From Rickettsiales bacterium UBA1997 (GTDB lineage: Bacteria > Pseudomonadota > Alphaproteobacteria > Rickettsiales > UBA1997), in assembly GCA_002335845.1 (NCBI GenBank), contig DDCV01000119.1, positions 1 through 6,087 on the forward strand: DNA of 6,087 nt. The letters run 5' to 3'. A program made the translations under genes and the position numbers. This document shows positions 1-6,087 of the stretch, piece after piece. The first letter of the stretch is position 1; each line of letters begins with the position of its first letter. The notes under the pieces were generated by a model, which did no database searches, was not told where the DNA came from, and worked only from the letters and a program-made list of their open reading frames with translations.

Positions 1-1094
1 GCTTTTAGCCCTTGAGTTATTTCAGAAACTTCTTGCACGCGGCTGTCATTTGATCTTGAGGAGACTCCACGAATTAATTGCAAATAATCAATTATTAAAA
101 ATGATAGATTATGCTTGCGCACCATTCTTCTAACCCTTGTTCTGATTGCTGAAATTGATAAGGCTGGAGTATCGTCAATAAAAAATGGTAATTTTGATAT
201 TTCAGCTGATCTTAGAGCGATAGCCTCCCACTCAGTTTCGTTAATTTGACCATTGCGAAATTTAGTGGCATTAATGCTGCATTCCATCGATAAAATACGT
301 GCAGATAGCTGATCTGCCGACATCTCAAGTGAAAAAAATCCAACAGCTTTTTGCGGGGATTTATCATCTATATTTTGATTAAGATATTTGCAACTATTGA
401 CGGCAATATTTATTCCAAGAGCAGTTTTACCCATTGATGGTCTACCTGCTAAGATTATTAGATCCGACTCTTGCATACCTCCTAAAATTTTATCTAAATC
501 TACCAAGCCAGTTGAAACTCCACTAATATGACTATCTCTTTCTTTGGCAATTATTGTTTTATCAAGAGTCTCTTTAATTGAGTGGGATATATTACGAAAA
601 TCACTACGCGATGACGATCCTTCGGTAAGATGAAATAATTTTGATTCAGCAATTTCAATTTGCTCCTCAGCCGTTGTTTTATCTTCAAGTTTGTTGGCGC
701 TATTAACTATATTTTCTCCAATCATCACCAATTCTCTTTTAAGAGCTAAATCATGAATAACGCGACCATAATTAGCTATATCAATAATTGCTGAAGCGCT
801 AGCAAGTAAAGTTGATAAATATTGCGCACCCCCTAAAGATTTAATTGACTCGTCAGCATCAAAGAATTGCTTTAAAGTAATCTGGTTAGCAACTATATTT
901 GATTTTTCTACATTATGAAAAATTTGCTCATATATTTTTTGATGAGCTGGCTCGTAAAAATGCTCAGATAACAAGAATTCAGCAACTCGGTTTAAATATT
1001 GGTTATTTAAGATAATAGTACCTAAAACTGATTGTTCAGCCTCAATGTTAAAAAGCTCTTGTCTTTGCGCTAGAATGTTTTGATCTTGCTGCAT
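1..1094 (-). CDS. dnaB: Replicative DNA helicase DnaB (3' end cut by window edge)
   Basis: Hexameric 5'-3' helicase that unwinds DNA at the replication fork and recruits primase. The start ATG is at 1094-1092 and 364 residues are visible; the family is usually about 460-500, so roughly the last 100+ are off the left edge. The N-terminal domain opens with the DnaB hallmark IEAEQSVLG (about residues 17-25), followed by LGGAQYLSTL (about 102-111). After a linker comes the RecA-like ATPase core: GVSTGLVDLD, Walker A GRPSMGKT (217-224), FFSLEMSADQL, and Walker B with LIIDYLQLIRG (333-343, Asp336). The visible part ends at SEITQGLK, just before the loop and arginine-finger motifs. No frameshift or intein is seen in this part. 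The gene starts 2 nt after the mlaC stop with no Shine-Dalgarno sequence, so it is probably translated by coupling from the lipid-transport genes. Identification is firm from motifs. Confidence 0.97.
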   Translation of the reverse strand, partial: MQQDQNILAQRQELFNIEAEQSVLGTIILNNQYLNRVAEFLLSEHFYEPAHQKIYEQIFHNVEKSNIVANQITLKQFFDADESIKSLGGAQYLSTLLASASAIIDIANYGRVIHDLALKRELVMIGENIVNSANKLEDKTTAEEQIEIAESKLFHLTEGSSSRSDFRNISHSIKETLDKTIIAKERDSHISGVSTGLVDLDKILGGMQESDLIILAGRPSMGKTALGINIAVNSCKYLNQNIDDKSPQKAVGFFSLEMSADQLSARILSMECSINATKFRNGQINETEWEAIALRSAEISKLPFFIDDTPALSISAIRTRVRRMVRKHNLSFLIIDYLQLIRGVSSRSNDSRVQEVSEITQGLK

Positions 1095-1096
1095 TA

Positions 1097-1705
1097 TTAA
1101 TTTTGTTTATTGACTTTTTTTAACTCAGTAACTCTATCGCTTAAAACTTTTAAAAATCCTTCCATGCCTTTTTGCGATATAGCAGAGTTAAATTCTGATC
1201 TCTGAGTTTCTATTAAGCTAATACCTTCAGTAATAAAATCGAGAATGTAGAATCTATCGCCATTCTTTTTAACGCGAAAATCAACTAAAATTGCTACATT
1301 TGAGCCAGATGGAACAAACTCAGCCTTAACAAGATATATTCGTTTTTTTTGTAAAACCTCAGTAACTTCAAAGCTCTCCCCGTCATAATCCTTAAACTTT
1401 GGCCCATATGTATTTATCATAAATTTGCGATAAAGGTCTGTAAATCTGTTCCTTTGATCTTCATTAGCCGTTCTATAATTTATTCCCAAAACAAAGCGTG
1501 CAATCCATTCTGGATTTATAGAATCATCGATAATTTTAATTATTTTACTCCTCTTTGCTAAGCTTGAAGAATCTTCTTTAGCGGTAGAAATAATTTCTTG
1601 ACCCACCTTATTAATAAAATCTCGAGCTTGCTTGCTATCGTCGCCATAGGATTGTTTGGAAATAATAAGAAACAAAACCAATAAAGTACTAAATATTTTT
1701 TTCAT
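1097..1705 (-). CDS. mlaC: MlaC-like periplasmic phospholipid-binding protein (Ttg2D family)
   Basis: Periplasmic shuttle of the Mla system, which carries phospholipid between the outer-membrane MlaA complex and the inner-membrane MlaFEDB transporter. The 202-residue length fits the family. Residues 1-21 form a Sec signal peptide: KK, then a hydrophobic stretch (ILV/LFLII), with likely cleavage near SYG-D. The rest matches the toluene-tolerance Ttg2/MlaC domain: RFVLGINYRTA with QRNRF (about 70-88), then LYRKFMINTYGPKF (91-104), the beta region with a basic/hydrophobic alternation, and the diagnostic ILDFITEGISLIETQRSEF (about 154-172). It begins 5 nt after the mlaA stop, without a visible ribosome binding site, and is followed 2 nt later by dnaB. 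Adjacency to mlaA supports the lipid-transport role. The inner-membrane mlaFED genes are not in the window. Direction of transport cannot be told from sequence. Confidence 0.92.
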   Translation of the reverse strand: MKKIFSTLLVLFLIISKQSYGDDSKQARDFINKVGQEIISTAKEDSSSLAKRSKIIKIIDDSINPEWIARFVLGINYRTANEDQRNRFTDLYRKFMINTYGPKFKDYDGESFEVTEVLQKKRIYLVKAEFVPSGSNVAILVDFRVKKNGDRFYILDFITEGISLIETQRSEFNSAISQKGMEGFLKVLSDRVTELKKVNKQN

Positions 1706-1710
1706 AATAA

Positions 1711-2511
1711 TTATTTTGATATTTCATTTTCTCTTCTTTGAAAATAAGCGCTTTTGACTGTAGTGTATTGATCAAAGGAGTCGCTTCTAATTCCTTCAAA
1801 TACTTCTATTAATTCCTCTCTGGCATCGATAACAGAAGCTGCTGTAAGAGATATTCTTGTTCTGCTATCCAAGATATCAGATTCATTACCGATCTCAAGT
1901 AAATTAAAATCAAAAGGACTTATTGATCGATCAACAAGACTTCCACTTAAATCTCGAAAATTACTTGGCCCCATAAAAGGCAGCATTAAATAAGGTCCGC
2001 TTGGCAAACCATAGCGACCAAGAGTTTGACCGAAATCCTCTTTATTATATCTTATTCCTTTATTTCCTGCAACATCAAATAATCCTCCAATGCCAATTGT
2101 TGTATTAATGAGAAAAGTTGAGCTATTAGCTAGACTATTCTCAACCTTACCCTGGAATATTGAATTTATTATAGAAAATGGCAGAGATATGTTAGTGAGA
2201 AAATTGCCAATTATATTTCGAGCTGTCCTTGGCACAAATTTACGATATGATTTTGCAACATGTTCTAAAAAATAACGATCAACATAGTCATTAAATACAA
2301 ACATCTTTCTGTTGATTGACTCAAGGGGGTCCGAAATAGGCTTTGATTTTTTCGCAGTTTCAAAGCTAAAATCATCCTCAAAAAAGCTATCATCAAACAA
2401 GTCAGGATTAATCTCGCTAGCATTTTGAGCTAATGCTGAAAATGAGATGCAACTAATAGAAAAAGCACAGAGAAAAAGTATTTTTTTTAATTTTTGAAAG
2501 ATAAAATACAT
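1711..2511 (-). CDS. mlaA: MlaA (VacJ) family outer-membrane lipid-asymmetry protein
   Basis: Outer-membrane component of the Mla pathway; in Enterobacteria it is a lipoprotein that lets mislocalised phospholipid leave the outer leaflet and passes it to MlaC. The product is 266 residues. Residues 1-28 are a signal sequence (QKLKKILFLC, hydrophobic core, ALA before Gln29). Family motifs follow in order: DPLESINRKMFVFND (61-75), the LANSSTFLINTTIGIGGLFD stretch (128-147), EDFGQTLGRYGLPSGPYLMLP (starting 158), GPSNFRDL (181-188) and a C-terminal YTTVKSAYFQRR (249-260). Between signal and domain lies an unusual Asp/Glu/Phe-rich segment (about 37-50). Lipidation is unclear: Cys15 and Cys21 are poor lipobox cysteines, while ALA-Gln looks like an ordinary signal-peptidase I site. 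Its ATG shares one base with the stop of the upstream TPR gene (TAATG), a coupling arrangement. An A8 tract lies in codons 8-11. Confidence 0.93.
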   Translation of the reverse strand: MYFIFQKLKKILFLCAFSISCISFSALAQNASEINPDLFDDSFFEDDFSFETAKKSKPISDPLESINRKMFVFNDYVDRYFLEHVAKSYRKFVPRTARNIIGNFLTNISLPFSIINSIFQGKVENSLANSSTFLINTTIGIGGLFDVAGNKGIRYNKEDFGQTLGRYGLPSGPYLMLPFMGPSNFRDLSGSLVDRSISPFDFNLLEIGNESDILDSRTRISLTAASVIDAREELIEVFEGIRSDSFDQYTTVKSAYFQRRENEISK

Positions 2512-2957
2512 TAGTTTTGTGAATTATTCTCCGATTCATATATGTCATTTAGCAAATCTTGAACCTCTTTTTTCATAGGGCTATTTTTTTGCAACAAATC
2601 ATTTAAAATTTTTTTTGCTTTATTGGGCTTCTTATCGATAAATAGAAAATAAGCTCTTTTGTAATGGGCTTGATGATAATCTGGCCAAAATTTTGTCATT
2701 AACCATAAACGAAACGCAGCTTCAGAAATATTTCCTTTTTCAAAGTGCTTTAAAGCAAGTTCATAATTTGTTTTCTTAAGATCTTGGCTTTTTTCTAAAA
2801 TTATTTTAATCTCTTTTTTAGTAAGATCAATTACATGATTAACTAAATTTGACGACTTGCTAGATATTTTCTGAGTGGGCGCCTCAGTCATATGATTTTT
2901 ATTTGGAGGATCATTGCATTTTTTTGCAAAGATCATTTTTGGTATTTTAAGAAACAT
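2511..2957 (-). CDS. Small TPR-like repeat protein of unknown function
   Basis: I do not recognise a named family. The 148-residue product has a Lys/Asn/Ser-rich N-terminal part (1-48) without an evident signal peptide, a charged helix (48-62), and two helical-repeat units that fit the 34-residue TPR pattern. Repeat 1 (about 61-94) has Leu67/Ala68 at positions 7/8, Gly75 at 15, Ala80 at 20, Leu84 at 24 and Pro92 at 32. Repeat 2 (about 95-128) has Ala102 at 8, Ala114 at 20 and Leu118 at 24. This points to protein-protein binding, probably in the cytoplasm; no catalytic motif is seen. The ATG at 2957 overlaps the bioC stop by 11 nt, and the stop overlaps the mlaA start by one base. Later starts at Met8 (2936) or Met23 (2891) are possible, as no Shine-Dalgarno sequence decides between them. 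The coding function is well supported by the tight nesting; the role is unknown. Confidence 0.8.
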   Translation of the reverse strand: MFLKIPKMIFAKKCNDPPNKNHMTEAPTQKISSKSSNLVNHVIDLTKKEIKIILEKSQDLKKTNYELALKHFEKGNISEAAFRLWLMTKFWPDYHQAHYKRAYFLFIDKKPNKAKKILNDLLQKNSPMKKEVQDLLNDIYESENNSQN

Positions 2958-3738
2958 TATTTTTTATACAAATAAAATAAGATATATTCCAGTCGGAGTT
3001 AAATAAATTACCGTTATTTCTATAATTAGCAAAATTTTTAATATTTTTTTTACTAACTATATTTTTTTGGTTACCGCTATAATTTGCGCCAATTTTCTTC
3101 ATATTTTTGATAGCCCCTAGTGGGCTAGAAAATTTTTGATAAACTTGCTCTTGCTTACTTAATATAAAATTAAATTGACAATTTTTTATATAATTTTTTA
3201 CATCTGCATGTCTTGGCATCTTTATAAAAAAGAAGTCACAACCAGATTTTTTTGAAATATTACGCAATTGTTTTAGGCTCAAAATATTAGGAAATGATAG
3301 GGCCATAATACCATCATTTTCTAACAAATTAAATAATTCTTTAATTAATAAATTAATATTTTGTGACCATTGGATAGAAAATGCTGAAAAAATTAAATCA
3401 AAACTATTTTTTTTAAATGGCAAAAAGTCCATATCTCCTTGAACAGATAAGCTATTAATATTACTTTTTTGCGAAATATTAAGCATTTGCTTCGAAATAT
3501 CATAATTTATTATTTTACCATAATTGTCATGATTTCTTATATATTCTAAGAAGAATCCACTACCACAACCTAAATCTAATGTTCTTTGATAATTTACGTT
3601 GGATTTACTACAATTTTCTTCTAATAAATTAATAAGTTTTTTTGTAACCTCTCTTTGAATATGGGCGTTCTGATTATAAAATGAGCTGGCTTGTGAAAAA
3701 TTATTTTTAATTAATTTCTTATATATTTCTCCAGTCAT
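2947..3738 (-). CDS. bioC: Malonyl-ACP O-methyltransferase BioC (biotin synthesis)
   Basis: BioC methylates the free carboxyl of malonyl-ACP with S-adenosylmethionine so the thioester can be extended by fatty-acid enzymes into the pimeloyl moiety of biotin. The 263-residue product is a class I methyltransferase: motif I LDLGCGSG (54-61), the acidic end of strand 2 at Asp80, GDMDFLPF (101-108), and FSAFSIQW (117-124). BioC-specific traits are the N-terminal FSQASSFYNQNAHIQREV (14-31), the SL.QLR segment after strand 5 (154-159) and the late SSPLGAIKNMKKIGANYSG (204-222), which matches the part of E. coli BioC leading into GIGA. It ends ISYFICIKN, like the E. coli tail. The main alternative is a related methyltransferase such as NDUFAF5-type, less likely given these traits. 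The gene is very AT-rich (about 24% G+C by hand count). It is the only start here with a good ribosome binding site. No other bio gene is in view. Confidence 0.8.
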   Translation of the reverse strand: MTGEIYKKLIKNNFSQASSFYNQNAHIQREVTKKLINLLEENCSKSNVNYQRTLDLGCGSGFFLEYIRNHDNYGKIINYDISKQMLNISQKSNINSLSVQGDMDFLPFKKNSFDLIFSAFSIQWSQNINLLIKELFNLLENDGIMALSFPNILSLKQLRNISKKSGCDFFFIKMPRHADVKNYIKNCQFNFILSKQEQVYQKFSSPLGAIKNMKKIGANYSGNQKNIVSKKNIKNFANYRNNGNLFNSDWNISYFICIKNNVS

Positions 3739-3746
3739 TTATATGA

Positions 3747-3753
3747 TCCTTTT
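3747..3753 (-). promoter_or_regulatory. Shine-Dalgarno sequence of bioC
   Basis: The minus-strand sequence AAAAGGA lies 8 nt before the bioC ATG (3738), a normal spacing. It fixes this start and is the only convincing ribosome binding site among the six starts visible in the window. Confidence 0.75.
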
Positions 3754-3770
3754 ACAAAATGTTTGGATTT

Positions 3771-3802
3771 CTAGGCTCTTTTTAGATTTCAACAGAGCCT
3801 AG
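3771..3802 (-). other. Perfect 9-bp stem-loop at the ispG 3' end
   Basis: CTAGGCTCT at 3771-3779 and AGAGCCTAG at 3794-3802 are exact reverse complements around a 14-nt loop. The right arm contains the ispG stop codon (3801-3799). On the minus-strand transcript the stem is followed by AAAUCCAAAC, with no U-tract, so it does not qualify as an ordinary intrinsic terminator; the plus-strand transcript also lacks one. It may instead stabilise or mark the 3' end of the upstream message, act as a weak or factor-assisted attenuator, or be an RNase processing point between ispG and bioC. The structure is directly seen; its function is inferred. Confidence 0.6.
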
Positions 3803-4899
3803 GTAACTTGTTGCGTCTTTTTTTCAATAAGATCTACTATGTGATCAACCAAATCTTCGCTTTTGACTTTGTGACTTGGGTTGCCATCCATATATACATT
3901 ATGTCGCCCTACTCCGCCACCGGTAATTCCTATTTGAGTATGAGCAGCTTCGCCAAGACCATTTACAACGCAGCCTAATATCGATACAGATAATGGGGTT
4001 TTTATGTGAGAAACTCTTTTTTCAACTTCTTCAACTGTTTTTACCACATCAAAAGCTTGTCTAGCACAAGATGGGCAGGATATTAAATTAACGCCGCGAC
4101 TTCTTATTCCGAGAGTTTTTAGTATTTGGTATGCCACCTTAACCTCTTCAACTGGATTTGCCGATAATGACACACGCATAGTGTCACCAATTCCTTGCCA
4201 CAATAAATTTCCAAGACCGATTGCCGACCTAGTTACACCTATTCCAAGGCTACCTGCTTCTGTAATACCAATATGTAGCGGATAATCATATTTTTGCGCT
4301 AATTGTTGATAAGAGGATACTGCTAAAAAAACATCAGAAGCTTTGACGCTTATTTTAAACTCAAAAAAATCATTATCTTCTAATATCTTAATGTGCTGAC
4401 TTGCAGACTCGACAAGCGCTTCAGGAGTTGGCGATTTATATTTATCAAGGATATTTGCCTCAAGAGATCCAGCATTAACACCTATTCTAATGGCACAACC
4501 ATAATCTTTCGCAGCTTTTATAACTTCTTTAACCTTGTCATTTGAGCCAATATTTCCTGGGTTAATTCTTAGGCACTTTGCCCCAGCTTTTGCTGCTTCA
4601 ATACCGCGACGATAATGAAAATGTATGTCAGCAATTATAGGAACTTGACAATGCGGTATAATTTTTGCTAGAGCAGATGATGAATCTTGATCTGGTATAG
4701 AAATTCGCATTAATTCAGCACCAGCTTCAGCGCACTCATTTACTTGTTTAATAGTGCTTTGTATGTCGGTTGTTGCAGTATTTGTCATCGACTGCACCGA
4801 GATCTCTGAATCACCGCCAACCGCAACATTTCCAACAAAAATTTTTTTTGTCTTGCGTCTTTTTATTATTCTATATGGTCTAACTTCTTGATATTGCAT
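3799..4899 (-). CDS. ispG: 4-hydroxy-3-methylbut-2-en-1-yl diphosphate synthase IspG (GcpE)
   Basis: Iron-sulfur enzyme of the MEP pathway that reductively opens the cyclic diphosphate MEcPP to HMBPP, the precursor of all isoprenoids including undecaprenyl phosphate and quinone tails. The 366 residues match the compact bacterial two-domain form (E. coli 372). The TIM barrel has [15 protein letters not shown] (27-41), [14 protein letters not shown] (90-103), [10 protein letters not shown] (110-119), [10 protein letters not shown] (138-147), FKISVKASD (181-189) and GITEAG (211-216). The cluster domain has Cys275 and Cys278 in CPSC, Cys310 in GCVVNG, and Glu317 as the fourth ligand. One oddity is GLGEA where the usual motif is GPGEA (Leu315). 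The start at 4899 lies 3 nt after the upstream stop; no Shine-Dalgarno sequence is present. G+C is about 39% by hand count, much higher than bioC next door. The identification is firm. Confidence 0.97.
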   Translation of the reverse strand: MQYQEVRPYRIIKRRKTKKIFVGNVAVGGDSEISVQSMTNTATTDIQSTIKQVNECAEAGAELMRISIPDQDSSSALAKIIPHCQVPIIADIHFHYRRGIEAAKAGAKCLRINPGNIGSNDKVKEVIKAAKDYGCAIRIGVNAGSLEANILDKYKSPTPEALVESASQHIKILEDNDFFEFKISVKASDVFLAVSSYQQLAQKYDYPLHIGITEAGSLGIGVTRSAIGLGNLLWQGIGDTMRVSLSANPVEEVKVAYQILKTLGIRSRGVNLISCPSCARQAFDVVKTVEEVEKRVSHIKTPLSVSILGCVVNGLGEAAHTQIGITGGGVGRHNVYMDGNPSHKVKSEDLVDHIVDLIEKKTQQVT

Positions 4900-4902
4900 A
4901 AT

Positions 4903-6087
4903 CTAATAACGTAAAAAATCTTCAGTGGGCTTTTCTAAAACTTCAAATTTACCTTTACCTACTCTTAAAACAGCTAAACTTCTTTGCACTAAACCATTAT
5001 CAACATATCTAAAAAGTCCATCAATTCCCAAAAATCCATTATGATTATCATCTTTATAATTAATAAAATCTTGTATTTTTGGATTTCTTTTTCCCGACTC
5101 TTCTACGGTCTTAATTACAGACAAAACTGCATCATAGGTAATTGAAGAAATTCGTGGAGGAAATTTATTATATGATTGATAATATATTCTTTCAAATTTT
5201 TGAAAGCCTTCATTGTCGGGAGCAACAAACCATGAATTAACTAAATAAGGATCATTGATGGTAGATGTGTCGTCCCATTGGTTTGTGCCAATTATCTGAT
5301 AAGGTCTTTCATTGATATTTTCTTTATCAAGTAGTCTGACTATTTTTGATAAATTTTTACCAGCATCAGGAATTAAAATAACTTCAGCAAATGTTTTATC
5401 ATCATTTGATACAGTAAAATCCTCTTTTAATTTATTTCCTCCACCTTCAGCCATATTTGATGGCACTGTAAAAGCATTAATTGTTCGATAAGCTGCATCT
5501 TCAATGCCTTTGCCATTTGTAGAATATATCTCAGAAGTGATGAAAATACCGTTGCGATCCTTCACTAACTTCTTAAATAAAGAACTGACAGTTATGCCGT
5601 ATTTGTTATTTGGGGCCATGACAGCAAAACTTTTTTTACCTCGACTCAAAGCATAGCTTACAATTTTATCAATTTGCGTTTCAGGCATCATTCCCGACAA
5701 AAACACTCCGCCATTTTCATCGATATTATTCATTAATTTACGATTATTTGACATTGATATGACAGTTATTTCGTGCTTAATAGCTTCATTGGCAATAGCT
5801 TCGATCTGACTACTAAAAACGGGGCCAATAACAATCTTAATATCCTGATCAATTATTTTATTAAATTCCTTTTTTGCCTCAATTGCTGAATCCTTGCTGT
5901 CGAATAATATTAGCTCTATTTTATCATTAAGATCGTTTTCAAAAAGAGATAAAACGGCAGAATTAAATAAACTTTCACCTAAAGCTTTATTTTTGCCAGT
6001 CATTGGCACAAAAAGCGCTAATTTAGTTTTCTTTTTATAGGGAGTTATGGTTTCAAGATCACTCGATTCAAATTGTTGCTGAGGTTT
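4903..6087 (-). CDS. LppC-like penicillin-binding protein activator (5' end cut by window edge)
   Basis: The reading frame stays open to the right window edge, giving 394 visible residues; the GTG at 6009 is internal, because the conserved first strand TKLALFVPMTGKNKALGESL (21-40 of the visible part) starts before it. The N-terminal signal or lipobox is therefore off-window. The protein has the type I periplasmic-binding fold (Peripla_BP_6-like): a first strand and helix ending NSAVLSLFE, IGPVFSSQ (about 87-94), a hinge-region AVMAPNNKYG (155-164), ILIPDAG (237-243), SITYDAVLSV (315-324) and a closing GIDGLFRYVDNG (354-365), typical of alphaproteobacterial proteins annotated as penicillin-binding protein activator. 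In E. coli the related LpoA stimulates PBP1A from the outer membrane; that role here is by homology only. An amino-acid ABC-transporter binding protein is the alternative, but no permease gene adjoins it. ispG follows 3 nt after the TAG stop. Confidence 0.85.
   Translation of the reverse strand, partial: KPQQQFESSDLETITPYKKKTKLALFVPMTGKNKALGESLFNSAVLSLFENDLNDKIELILFDSKDSAIEAKKEFNKIIDQDIKIVIGPVFSSQIEAIANEAIKHEITVISMSNNRKLMNNIDENGGVFLSGMMPETQIDKIVSYALSRGKKSFAVMAPNNKYGITVSSLFKKLVKDRNGIFITSEIYSTNGKGIEDAAYRTINAFTVPSNMAEGGGNKLKEDFTVSNDDKTFAEVILIPDAGKNLSKIVRLLDKENINERPYQIIGTNQWDDTSTINDPYLVNSWFVAPDNEGFQKFERIYYQSYNKFPPRISSITYDAVLSVIKTVEESGKRNPKIQDFINYKDDNHNGFLGIDGLFRYVDNGLVQRSLAVLRVGKGKFEVLEKPTEDFLRY

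Noticed and set aside
2090..2275. Plus-strand open frame of 61 codons
   Set aside because: It lies entirely within mlaA on the opposite strand, has no recognisable domain, and the mlaA motifs in the same stretch are clear.
2480..2500. T-rich runs as intrinsic terminators
   Set aside because: The runs lie within coding sequence and no GC-rich hairpin precedes them in either direction.
3111..3127. Short inverted repeat TAGCCC / GGGCTA with a 5-nt loop
   Set aside because: It is inside bioC, where it encodes the conserved Ser-Pro-Leu-Gly segment; a 6-bp stem is easily expected by chance and has no U-tract.
3739..3798. Possible promoter in the ispG-bioC gap (TTGAAA near 3790)
   Set aside because: At 17 nt downstream there is AATCCA rather than a -10 like box, and the only TATA-like stretch abuts the bioC start codon.
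6007..6009. GTG at 6009 as the start of the penicillin-binding protein activator
   Set aside because: The frame is open to the window edge, and the conserved first beta strand (LALFVPMTG) spans this codon, so the true start is off-window.
1..6087. Mobile elements, CRISPR arrays, tRNA or rRNA genes, or a defence or toxin system
   Set aside because: No transposase or toxin motif, spaced direct repeats or tRNA-like fold was seen; nearly all bases belong to ordinary minus-strand housekeeping genes.

Overview
The window is an AT-rich, gene-dense stretch in which every gene reads on the minus strand. It suggests a reduced-genome alphaproteobacterium, perhaps a Rickettsiales- or Holosporales-like or streamlined free-living lineage. 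The grounds are the alphaproteobacterial style of IspG, of MlaC and of the penicillin-binding-protein-activator-like protein, the high A+T content (some genes below 30% G+C) and the almost complete lack of intergenic DNA. The lineage call is inference; I cannot place it further from this window.

In transcription order (high to low coordinates) the genes are: (1) a periplasmic-binding-fold protein of the LppC / penicillin-binding protein activator type, cut by the right window edge (4903-6087); (2) ispG, the [4Fe-4S] enzyme of the MEP isoprenoid pathway (3799-4899); (3) a 60-nt gap, the only real intergenic space, which holds a 9-bp perfect stem-loop overlapping the ispG stop codon and a clear ribosome binding site; (4) bioC, malonyl-ACP O-methyltransferase for biotin synthesis (2947-3738); (5) a small protein with two TPR-like repeats (2511-2957); (6) mlaA (1711-2511) and (7) mlaC (1097-1705), the outer-membrane and periplasmic parts of the Mla phospholipid transport route; (8) dnaB, the replicative helicase, cut by the left window edge (1-1094).

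Genes 4 to 8 overlap or lie 0-5 nt apart, so they look like one transcription unit with translational coupling. Genes 1 and 2 are 3 nt apart. Most products concern the cell envelope or its precursors (peptidoglycan synthase activation, isoprenoids for undecaprenyl carrier, lipid trafficking). Biotin and replication genes look like passengers of a compact operon.

No mobile element, CRISPR array, tRNA or rRNA is visible. I see no clearly new system. The points most worth a second look are the unannotated TPR protein between bioC and mlaA, the strong base-composition step between ispG and bioC, the stem-loop at the ispG end, a Pro-to-Leu change in an IspG cluster motif, and the uncertain lipoprotein status of MlaA.
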